A DNA stretch of 64,000 nt from Carya illinoinensis (Eukaryota; Streptophyta; Magnoliopsida; Fagales; Juglandaceae). Positions 11,792 through 23,000 of this stretch are shown here, in pieces. Each line of letters starts with the position of its first letter. Within the stretch, counting starts at the first letter, position 1. The position numbers were made by a program, and so were the translations under genes. Below the pieces are notes generated by a model that saw nothing but the letters and a program-made list of their open reading frames with translations, was not told the DNA's origin and searched no databases. The stretch spans positions 25,162,864 to 25,226,863 of the forward strand of contig NC_056762.1 in assembly GCF_018687715.1 (NCBI RefSeq). The letters are read 5' to 3'.

Positions 11792-12520
11792 CTGCAAGCC
11801 TGTGAGCAGTCCCATGTTCCTCTCTACAAAACTGTCAGCTCATGATTCCACCTCTATGGAAGATCCATCTCTTTATAGAAGTGTAGTTGGGAGTTTACAG
11901 TACTTGTTGTTCACCAGACCTGACTTGGCTTTCCCTATGAATCGTGTATGTCAATATATGCACGCTCCTTGTTTATCTCATTGGCAAGCCGTAAAGCGTG
12001 CTTTATGCTATCTCAAGCACACTTTGGATCATCGTCTGTCTATTACTCCGTCCTCCTCTCCTATGTTGGCTGCATTTTCTGATGCGGATTGGGCTGGGTG
12101 CCCAAATGATAGAAAGTCCACTGGGGGTTATTGTGTTTTTTATGGCAAGAACCTAATTTCCTGGAGCTCCAAAAAGCAATCTACAATTGCAAGATCAAGT
12201 ACTAAGGCCAAATACAAGGCTTTGGCTCACGCCACTTGTAAATTAATATGGCTGCAAGCTCTCTTATCATAATTGGGAATATTTTTGTCCAAACCTCCCA
12301 TACTTTATTGTGTCAATTTAGGAGCAACATATCTGTCCGTGAATCCTATGATGCATTCTCGCACCAAACATGTGGACATTGACTACCACTTTGTTCGCGA
12401 TCGGATTCAAGCTAAAGCTCTTCAGGTATCTTTTCTTTCCAACAAAGACCAAATTGCTGATATCTTCACAAAGCCTTTATCAACTTCAAGATTCTGCATT
12501 TTAAGATCGAGCCTTACAGT
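11790..12520 (+). pseudogene. Copia RNase H region (broken)
   Basis: After the frameshift, the connection and RNase H domains are readable: SLYRSVVGSLQYLLFTRPDL, SDADWAGCPNDRKSTGGY (catalytic Asp) and the later RTKHVDIDYHFVRD and DIFTKPL blocks that mark the end of copia pol. The acidic STEAEY-type motif reads STKAKYKAL, with Lys where acidic residues are expected. TAA at 12270-12272 interrupts the frame. These changes make the RNase H inactive. Confidence 0.9.
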
Positions 12521-12550
12521 TATTCCATCACAGCTTGGCTCGCAGGGGTA

Positions 12551-12829
12551 TGTTAACAATATCAAGCATGCAGCACCTCCCACAACAAAGAATCAGTTTG
12601 CTACACCACAAGCACTGTACTGCTCCACTACCAGTGCTGAGCCGAGTCTACAACAATAAAGAATAGTCTAGAAGAATTTTACATATACACGTGTCACTCT
12701 CTTATGCATTCTATTATGTAAGAATATTCTTCACTTTTGTGTATAAATATTCTACAGTGTACTGAACCAGATAAGCAAGAAAAAATACAAAAAGAATTCT
12801 TTCCATTTTCGTATACTCTGTTTCTAACA
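12551..12829 (+). repeat. Copia 3' LTR
   Basis: 279 bp, begins tgttaacaat and ends tttctaaca. It differs from the 5' LTR at positions such as tgtc/tgtt, gagtcg/gagccg and taagtaag/taagcaag. A short purine-rich tract (gcaggggta) immediately precedes it as the likely polypurine tract. Confidence 0.95.
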
Positions 12830-13467
12830 AGGAGGGAGGTGGTGAAGTTACTGGTTCTCATCTCCGTTGGTGCTAGTCACTTTGTTGCTCTTCTTTGTAA
12901 GCTCCCAAAACCCCCTTTTCGAGAGCCAAGATCTTAATTTGGCTTTCACAGCCACTCAAGATTTTAGAATTATCTCTAAATTGATTCAAGTACCTAGCAT
13001 TGAAAATGACAACAAGAACAAAATTTCTACTACTATGACGAGTACCAAATCTCAACTTTTCTACTTTGGAGCCTCTTATTGCACTCACTTCAAGGGGTTT
13101 CAAATCCTTCATGCCCATGCATATTCCAGATCCAAACACAATTCATACATCTAAGTTTCCCCTGCAGAATTTCAAGCCAAACCTAAATTTCTCTCTAGAT
13201 GGGTTTGCAAGTGGATATGGGAGCTTCTACGCTGTTTTGGAGACTAGTGGAAGGCTTTTATTTATGCACAATTGTCTATAGAGCAAAAAGAGAAGTTGGC
13301 CACCCTAGGGTTTTAGTCTGAACACTTTAAGAATATTAAGAGTTGGTCTGCCCGTCATTTATCGAGTTTAACCCGACATTGAAGCAAAATCGTCTTTTAT
13401 TGGACGGATTTGACTATGTTGGACGGTGCTCGGTCCAACAGGCTTTTTGCACATGCCCAATTCTAAT

Positions 13468-14084
13468 AATAAGACATATACAATGTCAAATTTTAGTTAA
13501 TGAAAATCTAAAGTAATTGATAAATTATGAAATTCATAGAGCAAAATGATAATTTTAAAAATTGTAAGAGAAAAATGTTTCTCAAAGTCTTTTTCTTTTA
13601 TAAGGAAATTGCAATAAAGTAAAATTAGAAGTACAAGATGAAGAGTTAGATGTCCCAAACAAACATCTCATTATAGTGCTTGCAATAGTTAAAAGAAAAA
13701 GAAAAAGAAAACAAAAGAAACAAAGGCCACAACTGGGACACTGCAAGTAGCCATTTTGATGCGTTTGTTGGAGATTTTCACGTCTATGACTTTCATGTCC
13801 ACATTTAGAGATGAAATGATGGGATCATTGGTGACTCGTTGGTGGTGTATGACACTGTACCAACAATTGTGGTTTATACGTTGGCAATTGAGGGAGTAAC
13901 AAAGATTGTTTTTAAAATATGTGGGACTAGGGAGTCGAACAATACATCTTGTATATTGTTTACACGCATGAACGCGCAGTAATGCATGAAGCAAGCGCTT
14001 AACTTTGACTGACACATGTAACTCACGCGCTACTTCGTATGAAATCCTAGTCAAGGAAGTTGTAAATCAGTAGTTTTTGAATTC
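13468..14084. other. Intergenic, no gene recognised
   Basis: A minus-strand frame of 121 codons (13689-14054) has no recognisable domain and ends in a low-complexity run of Phe codons. I treat it as chance. Confidence 0.4.
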
Positions 14085-14235
14085 AATTCCGCTACATACA
14101 ATCAATTATGAATACTCATTGTACACTACGCTGATTTGGCAGAACTCAAAGTTATTTTATATTAGAAAAAGTGATGCAGTCAATTACATCAGTTTGTGTG
14201 TAAAAGAATATGTAAAAGTAACTGCATATAAATTT
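14085..14235 (+). mobile_element. MITE-like repeat, family M2, second copy
   Basis: Shares ordered blocks with 3937-4153: ctgatttggcagaactc, ttttatattagaaaaagtga, cagtcaattacatcag and atgtaaaagtaactgcat. The left end (tacatacaatcaattatga) and the reversed right end are similar, giving imperfect inverted termini. Confidence 0.45.
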
Positions 14236-14650
14236 TTTTTTTGAATTTTCTAATGGGGCATGTGCTTCACTTGGGTGGCCGGGAAGCACTAGATCTCATA
14301 TTTTCAGTTTGAGAAGTAGAAAATTAGCAAATAAAATTAACGAAAAGATAAATTAATTTTATAATGCATAAGTAAAATAGGAGAATGAATAGAGGAAAGG
14401 GGTTTCCTTATTTTGATAGAGAAAGAGAGAGAGACCGAGAATTTTCTTTTTAGAGAAAGAGAGGTAGAATCAATCCTCTTAGTAATTTGAATTAGTTTCA
14501 CTATAGGTAAGGAAATTGGTGTAGGGATTGTGCACACCTGCCACGTCAATCGTAATTAAAAAAAAAAATAGAAAATGGAAGATGAAAGTCAACAGACTCA
14601 ACACGAACGAAAGGCTAGCCACAAAAGTTCAAAACACAACTAGAGGAGTT

Positions 14651-14767
14651 GGCTATTTTGTTCCTCATTCCCCTGCAACCCATTTTCGACCCCATTCATG
14701 TTTGTCTCACTCATTCACATTCATAGTTCATTTGTCTCAAAAACACTAATTTTCGCTTCCCATTTCC
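14651..14767 (+). repeat. Dispersed duplication, copy 1 (partner 15300-15398)
   Basis: Shares cattttcgaccccattca and tctcaaaaacac/tt blocks, with about 100 bp of alignable sequence, with the copy 650 bp downstream in the same orientation. No coding signal is seen. It looks like a local segmental duplication or two copies of an unrecognised repeat. Confidence 0.7.
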
Positions 14768-15179
14768 TGATTTTGATTAGCTTCTTTACGGCCTTGTGGT
14801 TTTAACCTGTATAAAACATTTCTCTAACATTTTTGCCCTACTATACCTAGAAAGCAATCGATTATGTAATTCACCATGTAAAAAGACTTGACTAGTATCT
14901 TCTACATACTAATATCCTCTGCAATTAACCAAAAGACTTTAGAAAAATACTTTTAATAGATGAATGTTTATACAATTGAAATATAGTCATTCAATTAGAC
15001 ATAAGAGCTAAAGAATGTACATAAAGAAAGAATTTGAAAAGTCAAATCAAATTCAAATTTGACAAAAGGGAAAAAAGAAGAAGATAAGTTTATAAACAAA
15101 AAGTGGGTTGAAACAAAAGCTGAGCTTCTCGAACCGCTTGGTAGAGAGGGGGTGAAGAAAGCGGGGGCTCTGTTTTTTC

Positions 15180-15580
15180 TATAGAGAGGGGGAGGGAGGG
15201 AGGAATATGAAATGCACTGGTTTTTGCGCATCAGAGATGGAGTGAGAGAGATGAAAAATACTAATTTTTGCACCGCATCAGATATGGAGAAAGGGAGATG
15301 GCTGTTTTGTTTATCATTCCTCCACAACCCATTTTCGACCCCATTCACGTTCATTTTTCATTCATCTCAAAAACATTGATTTTTGCAACCCATTTCGCAT
15401 CTCATCAAAGATGGAGGGAGGGAGATGAAATAGACTGATTTTCACACCGCATCAAAGATGGAGGGAGGGAGATAAAAAAAAATATTGATTTTTGCACCAC
15501 ATAGAGATGGAGGGAGGGAGATGAAATACACCGTATCGTGAAAAGGGAGGGAGTAGGGAGATGAAACACACCGTATCATT
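15180..15580 (+). repeat. Degenerate GA-rich tandem repeats, with duplication copy 2
   Basis: Repeated units of about 45-50 bp carry gatggagggagggagatgaaa followed by gatttttgcacc-type sequence, seen near 15235, 15285, 15410, 15460, 15505 and 15550. The block at 15300-15398 is the second copy of 14651-14767. A minus-strand frame over this area is a by-product of the repeats. Confidence 0.7.
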
Positions 15581-16375
15581 TTTCAAGTGGATCCTTTCGT
15601 GCACAATTCCTGTTCCAAGTCCTCTCCACATCCATCATTTTCCGATTTGAATTATACACTTTTCTCATAGACTTTTCTCTTTTGACGAGTGAAGACGATG
15701 TTGATTACAAGCACAATTAAAGATGTAATTTTCAGAAAAAAGTGCGTTGATAGCTTTAGTAAACAAATTAATATTCTTGGATTAGTAGAACGTCATAGTC
15801 CACATGGGTCCCCTTTTGTTCCTGTATAAGCAAACAAATCCTCCCATCAAAGACGTTTTGCGTCTTTTAAGAAACGGTCTCAATTTAAAAAGATTATGCC
15901 AAGACACACCCCAACCTCCAATTTAATTGTGATTGCAACTTTTCTTTAGAAAATATTATCATTTCGATTCTCGAAAGCTGCTTTTGTTTATTGGTCGCTC
16001 TAAACAAAATCCGAAGCTCCCAAAAGATCCAACGGATGAATGAGACCGTTAATATTTTTAGGTCAAATATGAGACCTTCTAAGCATGTACTTTATGGATA
16101 AAAAGAAACACGAGTCCGCCGCTAGAAGTGTATTGCTCGTCATTTTATTTAATTTTTTTAATTTTTTATATAGTAATTAAAAAAGTAATTTTAAATATAT
16201 TAATTTTTTAAAAATATTTAAATATATTAAAAAAATATTTAAAATGTACTAACGGTAACAATGAGTGGTGCTACTTTAGTGACAAAGTAGCACCACTCTT
16301 ATGGATAATTCATAATCATGCTTTGTATAAATAATCCATAGTAAATTCTTGAACAGATCAAACCAATATATATAC
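15581..16375. other. Intergenic, with one perfect hairpin
   Basis: No gene is recognised. At 16264-16297 a perfect 14-bp inverted repeat (agtggtgctacttt and its complement) encloses a 6-base loop (agtgac). Confidence 0.6.
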
Positions 16376-16526
16376 GAGAAATGATTTGTACAAGTCCTAA
16401 ATAATAAGCTCCATACAAACCTTTCTAAAAGAGTATAAAAGAAATTATTTTTTTATTAGTGAGACATTTTTTTAAAAAACACTTGTATGAGATTTGTCTA
16501 TTTGAGATATGTGCCTAGCATTACTC
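16376..16526. mobile_element. MITE-like element, family M4
   Basis: About 150 bp with imperfect inverted ends. The left reads gagaaatgatttgtacaagt; the right, reversed, reads agagtaatgctaggcacata. The shared spacing and the aaat that follows on both sides support terminal inverted repeats of about 28 bp. Target duplication is unclear. Confidence 0.45.
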
Positions 16527-17110
16527 TAGATATAATAATATTTATCTCTATCATATAAAAATATATTAATTTGTAAATTTTAGTTTTACCAAATCTCATG
16601 TTTCTCATTTTAAAAACTTCTCTCTCTCTCTCTCTAAATGTCCAAAGTACTCACACACACCTACTGACCGGAGCCTGAAAAGAAAACAAAATCACCATAA
16701 CTGGTGTGAATATAATAGATTGTGGTCGGCTGTCTCACCAACCAACATCACAGGAGAAGAGGAACATCTTGGAACAGCCCTTTTCGTGGCTAACACACAT
16801 TGGACGGTCGTGGAAAAACAAGAGGGGCAGAACGCCCTCCATGCCTCGTACTCCAAAGCATGCTTCAACTTTACCATATGACCAGTGAGCAGTGCTTCTG
16901 CGTGCCCCATGTTTGTCTGTGGCCCTGTGGGTTCCATCGTTTCACATCCCCAGCGATCTGTGTGCCCTAACTTCCTTCACATGGGAATTTAAAATCAATA
17001 ACAACCGCATACTCCAAAATATATCGATCGACTCACCCATCACTCTCAAGTTTTAGAGTTGAGGTGGAAGTTCAAGTTTTAGAGGAATTAAAGGGGTTGA
17101 ACTGAAGGAC

Positions 17111-17111
<1 letters not shown>

Positions 17112-17144
<33 letters not shown>

Positions 17145-17145
17145 T
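17112..17145. repeat. (ATT)n microsatellite
   Basis: About eleven TTA/ATT units without interruption. Confidence 0.95.
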
Positions 17146-17379
17146 AAGGGACCACTTTTATTTTTCGGATCGAAACCCAGAGATTGTTTTGAAAACTTTC
17201 CCACTTATTAAAGAGTGATAATGGTTTTTATTGCAGGTAGCTAGAAGAAGATTTATTGAACTTCAATGACTAGTCAATAATGATAGGGCCTAAGTAATGA
17301 AATGGCTTACAACCTCAATTAAATGTGTACCTATTTTACGTTTCAAATCTTTGCCCAAATCCCATGATAATTATTGGTT

Positions 17380-17548
17380 AATGAAAATAATATTTACAAT
17401 CATGATTGTATAAATGTTACAAAATTATTTTAAAAAAATAAATAAATACGAGATTTACATGTAAAAATAATAATTTTTTAATAATAAACACTCTCTTGCA
17501 AAGGACTACATTACGTTTGTGCATTTTGACTGTACATAATACTATTTT
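17380..17548 (-). mobile_element. MITE-like element, family M1, second copy
   Basis: The reverse complement aligns with 1365-1539: shared blocks include gcacaaacgtaatg versus gcataaacgtcacg, tattattaaaaaatta and tatttatttttttaaaa. The ends (aatatttacaatcatgattg and tgactgtacataatac) are again roughly inverted copies. Confidence 0.5.
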
Positions 17549-17935
17549 TTTATTTACGCAATTAACATATAATGTTATTTCAAAACATAATTTTCTTATC
17601 ATTTAATTTAATTTTTTTTATTGTCTCAGTCGCATTTATTGGCGTGACACATTTTAAATAGTTTTATACATTTACTATATATTTAAATGAACCATCGCTT
17701 GAAATGAAAAAAAATGATATAAAATAAATAACAATAATATTTGCATAATTCCAGATCATTTACCAAACTTCATGCAGATCCTTTGAAAACTGGTGGTAAG
17801 TCAATTTTTTTTTTAACCTCCATTTTTGTTTTTCAAAAAAGACTTGTATACGTGAGATTTGCACATATGATTATTTAATAAATAAACATGAATTTAAGAT
17901 AGGCAACAATATCTTTTTTTTTTTCTTAAAACACA

Positions 17936-18150
17936 TTATGGTGCGGTTAGGATAGTGAGATAGGGTAAGATGATTTTGAATGAAGGTTACAAATTAAATA
18001 AAATATTATTAAAATATTAGTTATTATTATTATTATTATTGTGAGAGATTTGAAAAAATTAAATTATTTATTATATTTTATATAAAAATTTAAGAGAATT
18101 TTAATGATAAGATAAAATAAAATATTTTCATTGTCTAAATTGAGCCAATA
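17936..18150 (+). mobile_element. Decayed MITE-like sequence, family M3
   Basis: ggtaagatgattttgaatga, then aaaatattattaaaatatta and gagatttgaaaaaattaaat. These blocks occur in similar order in the intact element at 32790-33119. A short (TTA)n run is included. The ends have decayed. Confidence 0.35.
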
Positions 18151-18202
18151 AATAAAAAGAAATTCTATTTATAGTTTCTGCTTAGAGACTATATGTGCAA
18201 GC

Positions 18203-19073
18203 TAGGGGTGTGCATATGATCCGAACACCTGATGGATCCGATTAAGATTTTCTGAACCGACCCAGATTTTATCGGATCATTACTTGAGCGGGCCTCCAAC
18301 CAACTAAATAACGGGTTTGTTTAATTGGTGTCAACCCGTCCGACTAAGTCCTCAAACCCTAGCCAATAGCCGCCCATTCAGCCTCAGGCCCTCCGGCGAC
18401 GACTCCACATCCTTCTGGCCAACATAGCTCCACGTCCTTCTGGCCAACGATATGAAAAGAAATTCACAAAAAGGAAAATGCAACGAAATAGAAAATAGTG
18501 AAAAAAGATTTGGGTTTGCTATGCAGAGAAGCAGAAAATGCATAAAAGGAAAATGTAAAACAGCAAAACGCGAAAAAGCAAAATGCAAAAGAGGAAAATG
18601 CAAGATCAGAGCCGAGGGACTTTGCTATGCAGAGAAGAGGGTATTTTCCAGCCAATAAACTTACAGATCTAGACACCGCTGTTTAAAGAGTGTTTTGGGG
18701 GCTGAATCAAAGGATCGGGTGCTGCTGCCGCTGTTGCTGTTGGGTTTCGTAGCCTGTAGTTTTCTTATTGGCGAGTTTGTGCTGGGCAGGTCGAAGATTG
18801 GGGATGCCTCACTTCTCAGCTCGAGATCTCCTTCAATCCCAAGAGTCCAAGTCATTCCTGTGAGTGAATGAAAGGAAGAGTAATCGTTTATGTGAGGGAA
18901 TTAATTGGTTTCTGGAAGCACAGAAAGGGCGTTGCCTTTAAAGGTTGGGTTATACGGGTTCGACCCGATTTGATTTTCTTCGGGTTGGTCTGGGTCGATT
19001 TGGCGCCTTAAATGAGATTATTCGGATCGGATCGGATTCAAACCCGGTTGAAACAAGCCGGGTTGCAGGCCTA
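18203..19073. mobile_element. Non-autonomous hAT element H2
   Basis: 871 bp flanked by a perfect 8-bp duplication gtgcaagc (18195-18202 and 19074-19081), the hallmark length for hAT elements. The left end is taggggtgtgcat and the right end is gttgcaggccta, giving short imperfect inverted termini (tagg..tg). Subterminal arrays carry gatcggatcggatt and cccggttgaaacaagccggg on the right and the related gatccga/ggatccgat on the left. The interior holds A-rich tandem sequence (gcaaaacgcgaaaaagcaaa, 18460-18600) and no transposase. The small frames inside are not genes. Confidence 0.88.
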
Positions 19074-19390
19074 GTGCAAGCCTCTTATTAATGAGAAAAA
19101 ATATTATTTTAAGAGGAATATTTTTATAATTTTAAAAAATTTTAAAACATTGCTCGGAAATAAAACATCCACAAATTATGGCTAAAAAATAGAATAGATG
19201 TTTTCGTTAGAATTTCAACTTGTTATTCACTAAATAAAAAAAAAATCTTAAAATTATTTTCTTAATTATTAAATAAAAAAAAATTCTTTTTAAACGGCGG
19301 TCAAAATGGACAGCCAAGCCCAGGCAGCAAAGGGAATTTTCCTTTCAACTTTGCCCAGAAAAGAAATTCAACAATTACCCGGAACCCTTT

Positions 19391-19414
19391 AAAAAAAAAA
19401 AAAAAAAAAAAAAA
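19391..19414. repeat. Poly-A run
   Basis: 24 A upstream of the O-fucosyltransferase 5' UTR. Confidence 0.9.
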
Positions 19415-19439
19415 GCAATTACCCGGAACGGTGTCAGCG

Positions 19440-19728
19440 AAGCCACTGTTGGGTTGGGGTTTGTTACATTCTCCGTTTTCTTCCACATTTCCCTTTCACT
19501 CTCCAGTCCTTCACACACTCTCACTGTCTCTCACTCAAGTCTCAGACTCTCAAACCTCATTCGAAACCTCTCTCGTTCACTCCCTCACAGTGATTCATTC
19601 CCACCTCTCACCTCCGCATTTACTTCATTCCCGCTCTGATGATCACCGAACCTCCGACTCAGATTCTTGCAATGGAGGTTCGGTTAAGTATGTAGTGGAA
19701 TCCGGGGATTGGCTGAATCTAGGTCTTG
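19440..19728 (+). promoter_or_regulatory. Probable 5' UTR of the O-fucosyltransferase gene, pyrimidine-rich
   Basis: CT-rich leader (ctctccagtccttcacacac and similar), typical of plant 5' UTRs and core promoters. The transcription start is not determined. It contains a short upstream ORF at 19639-19695. The frame across this region that opens at 19431 does not belong to the protein. Confidence 0.55.
19639..19695 (+). promoter_or_regulatory. Upstream ORF (18 codons) in the 5' leader
   Basis: ATG at 19639, stop TAG at 19693-19695, encoding MITEPPTQILAMEVRLSM. It is in the same frame as the main ORF and ends 33 bp before the main ATG. The in-frame stop therefore fixes the main start downstream of 19695. 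If transcribed, it could lower translation of the main ORF. Confidence 0.5.
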
Positions 19729-20037
19729 ATGGGCGTCTCCAAGGCCTGGAGGTTAAGCTTGATATCGGCAAACAAGCTGGCTCTGTTTCAGAACCTGAAC
19801 GGGTACGGTAGCAACGGCAAGAATAATGATGATGATGATGATAATGCCAATAAGCTGCAAGCGTGCTGGAGACCGACTGCGACGACGCCGCTTCAGAGGA
19901 AGCCGATCTCCTGGTCGCTCGTCTGCGGGTTGATGCTCTTCGGCTTGGGATTGATTTCGCTCTTCACTGGCCACGTCGCCTCTGATCTTGAATGGTGCTC
20001 TCAGCGCTTTGTCAACCGAAGCTTCTACTCTAGGCTG
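19729..20037 (+). CDS. Exon 1 of O-fucosyltransferase
   Basis: Codons 1-103, from ATG to SFYSRL, phase 0 end, donor gtaaaa. It encodes the cytosolic tail, the Asp run (from a GAT repeat) and the membrane anchor. Confidence 0.92.
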
Positions 20038-23000
20038 GTAAAAATTCTTCTTTTACCGTCTTTGTTTAACTTGAATTGAAATGCTTTGGTTTGGGATTTA
20101 TTTATGGGAAATTAGCTCTGCCAGTTTTGAAACCTTGAAGATTTTTGCTTTTGTGACATTACGCTAATCTTTTTTATTTGTGGAAAATTAAAGGATGGGG
20201 GTCGGCGTGAGCCAATTGATATATGGGAATCCAAATATTCAAAGAATTTCTATGGCTGTAGCGAGCGAGGGCGGCATTTTGCTCGTAAGTTATTATTACT
20301 TTTAATTTCATTGGAAGATTTTTACCGTAATTACTTAAACTACTGGAGCTATATTAGTACATATCAATGTGCTGCAATGCTCTACTACTGTTGTAAGTAC
20401 CATTCTGTTAGCTATAATTATATATTGTAACATTGGTTTTATAAGTCATAGTGGGATAATTGGTTAGGTATCATATTCTTTTGATGCAATGAGGGAGTTC
20501 TACCTGACCACTCATGTTAGAAAGGAGTTTTCTTCATAAGTGAACTACTATGCAATTTACCACCCTTGCTCCTCATGTTGTTAGTTGGAAGGTTGCTCAA
20601 ATGCACTTAAGCTTATGGGGAAAACTTCAGTTTGCACCACTGAATTATTTCCCCTTTTTAGTGTTGGCTCGAAACTTTCAATTTAAGTATTTGCCACATG
20701 CAAATCAGTCTTAAGTACAATTTCCCGAATTATTTCCTTTTTCTCAAGATAAGGGTACATGCAATTTTTTGCTATTTTTTAATAGGCAATGTTTTGGTAG
20801 TTTTGGGGTGCTATTTACTAAAATTGAAAGTTTGGAGGGTAAGTTTTTGATAGGAAAAGTTTGGAGGGTAAATTAGATGATGAGTGGTAGTTCATGGGTG
20901 CAAAGTGAAGTTTTACCTAAGTTTGTTTTTGTTTGTTTGTTTGTTAGTCTTTTTTTTTTTTTTTTTATGGAAAATTCTTTTCTGGTCAAACAAGCTGAGT
21001 TTCTTCTTCTTGCTGTCTTTAAAAAAATTACATGTTCTTGACTCAATGCGGCTGTGTGTGATGTGTATTGTTGTTAATACTCATCTTAATGTAAACAATT
21101 TTCTGATGCTATGTTTCAGCACAATTGGCAGTCTAACTCTACAGCAGTATTTTTTTTTCCATTTTTCTGCTGTTATGATAGGACCATTTTTTTTAATTTT
21201 TTTTTTGTGAGTAAACAAATCATATTAATCAAAGAATAGGCAAATTTACTTATATATATAAAAAAAAAGAATAGGCAAAGCCTGATACAATGTATAGTTT
21301 GCCCTATCTATGTAGGAGCAATAGAGATAAGAAAATCATCAAAATCTAAGCCATTAAAATCAACAGTAATAGCCCAAGTACAAAGAGTTCTAATAAAGAA
21401 AGCTTTCAATTCCTCCATCAATCTCTCTTTGTCCTCGTACGTCCGATCATTGTGTTCCTGCCACAAACACCACATGATGCATATAGGGATCACCTTCCAC
21501 AACTTTAATCTGTTGAATACCTCTCAATTGCATCCAGCTGGCCAAAACCGCCACCACTGTCTCAGGCATAACCCAAGCCAAGTCTACTCTACCAAGGACC
21601 CCATTCCATAACCCTCGACCCCATTCCATAACCCTCTAGTTATCTCACAATGTAGTAGGAGATAGTCCACATATTCACCCCCTTCCTACACATACAATAC
21701 CACTCTGCGATGATCACCCTACATTTCCTCAAATTATCGGTTGTGAGGATTTTGCCCAAGGAAGTAGTCCATACAAAAAACGCTGCTTTAGGTGGCGCCT
21801 TATGTGTCCAAAGCTTTTTCCATGGAAACTGAGTATGAGGCTCTTGAGTGATGGACTTTTAAAAAGAATGAACCGAGAAAGAACCTTTACCTGCTGGTAT
21901 CCACCACAGCCTATCATGTGAGTTGCTCGGTTTTATGGAATACAGAAGGATGTAAAAGGCTTCAAAACTGTTCATTTCCCAATCTTGTGCAGCCCTATTG
22001 AAATTGATGTTCCATTGAATTTGCTCCCCCGATCTCACCATGACTTCTGCCATTGAAGCATCTTCATCTCTTGCAACCCGGAATAGTGAGGGAAATGAAT
22101 CCTTTAGAGCACTATTACCACACCACATATCATACTAGAATTTAATTCTAGCTTCCTCTCCTAGACGAAATCTAGTGTGACAATTAAATACCTCCCACCC
22201 TCTTTTTATATGTTTCTACAATCCCACTCCATATGCCCCTCTTACTTCTTTTGTGCACCAACTCCCCCACAAACCTCTATATTTGCTCTCAATTACCATC
22301 TTCCAAAGGGCTTCTGATTCCTTATGGTATCGCCAGACCCACTTTCCAAGTAGTGTTCAATTAAAAGATCTGAAATTTCTAATGCCCAAACCACCATTCT
22401 AGAGAGGGCTACATACCTTCTCTCACTTGATGATGTGAAATTTGAATTCCTCCCCCACACCACCCCACCCCACAAGAAGTCCCTTTGAAATTTCTCAAGA
22501 TGAAGCGCCACACTTGCTAGAATAGGGAATAGGGACAAAAAATAGGTCAGTAGGTTAGATAATGTACTCTTGATTAGGGTAATCCTATCACCTTTTGACA
22601 GGTACATTCTTTTCCAACTTGCTAGTCGCCTCTCTACTTTCTCTATCACTATGTCCCATAATGAAACCGCTCTCAAAGCGGCTTCCAACGAAAGTCCAAG
22701 ATAAGTCATAGGTAGTGAGGCAATCTAACACCCCAAAATACTAGCCAACTGTCTAATATGCTATATCCCTCCAATAGGCACCATTTCTGATTTGTCCAAG
22801 TTAATTTTCAGCCCAAATGCTACTTCGAAACATAGGAGGAGGCCTTCAGTGCTTGAACCTGGTTATAATCAGCCTCACAGAAGAAAAGAGTGTCATTTGC
22901 AAATAACAAATGAGAAATGTTAATAAGTCCCCTATTTGGGGATCCAATCGAGAAACCAACCACAAAACCATTCGCAACCAGGGCCGATATCATTCTGCTC

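Larger units (their letters stand above)
7950..12829 (+). mobile_element. Complete Ty1/copia LTR retrotransposon, inactivated
   Basis: 4880 bp with two LTRs of 279 bp, a primer-binding site, and gag, protease, integrase, reverse transcriptase and RNase H regions in the Ty1/copia order (integrase before reverse transcriptase). The LTRs start TG and end CA. They differ at about seven positions by eye (roughly 2.5%), mostly transitions, so the insertion is fairly recent. The flanking 5-mers agggg (7945-7949) and aggag (12830-12834) are a near-match target duplication. The single long frame is broken by several nonsense codons and two frameshifts, so it is not autonomous now. It sits inside hAT element H1. 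Confidence 0.95.
7683..13459. mobile_element. Non-autonomous hAT element H1, interrupted by the copia element
   Basis: The outer ends are taggcctacaaacc at 7683 and ttttgcacatgccca at 13459. They lie inside a near 8-bp duplication: attcaaat (7675-7682) and attctaat (13460-13467), seven of eight matching. The ends match those of the better-preserved elements at 18203 and 31958 (taggcctgc at one end, taggggtg-like at the other, here tgggcatg after reversal). Without the inserted retrotransposon (7950-12829) the element is about 0.9 kb. It carries subterminal runs such as acccggcc and ggacggtgctcggtcc. It encodes no transposase. Confidence 0.6.

Noticed and set aside
13689..14054. 121-codon minus-strand frame as a gene
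   Set aside because: No domain, Phe-rich low-complexity end, no promoter or homologous context.
14995..15354. 119-codon minus-strand frame as a gene
   Set aside because: It coincides with degenerate GA-rich repeats and a local duplication.
19431..19811. 126-codon frame overlapping the start of the O-fucosyltransferase gene
   Set aside because: It is out of frame with the well-supported exon 1 and lies mainly in the CT-rich leader.
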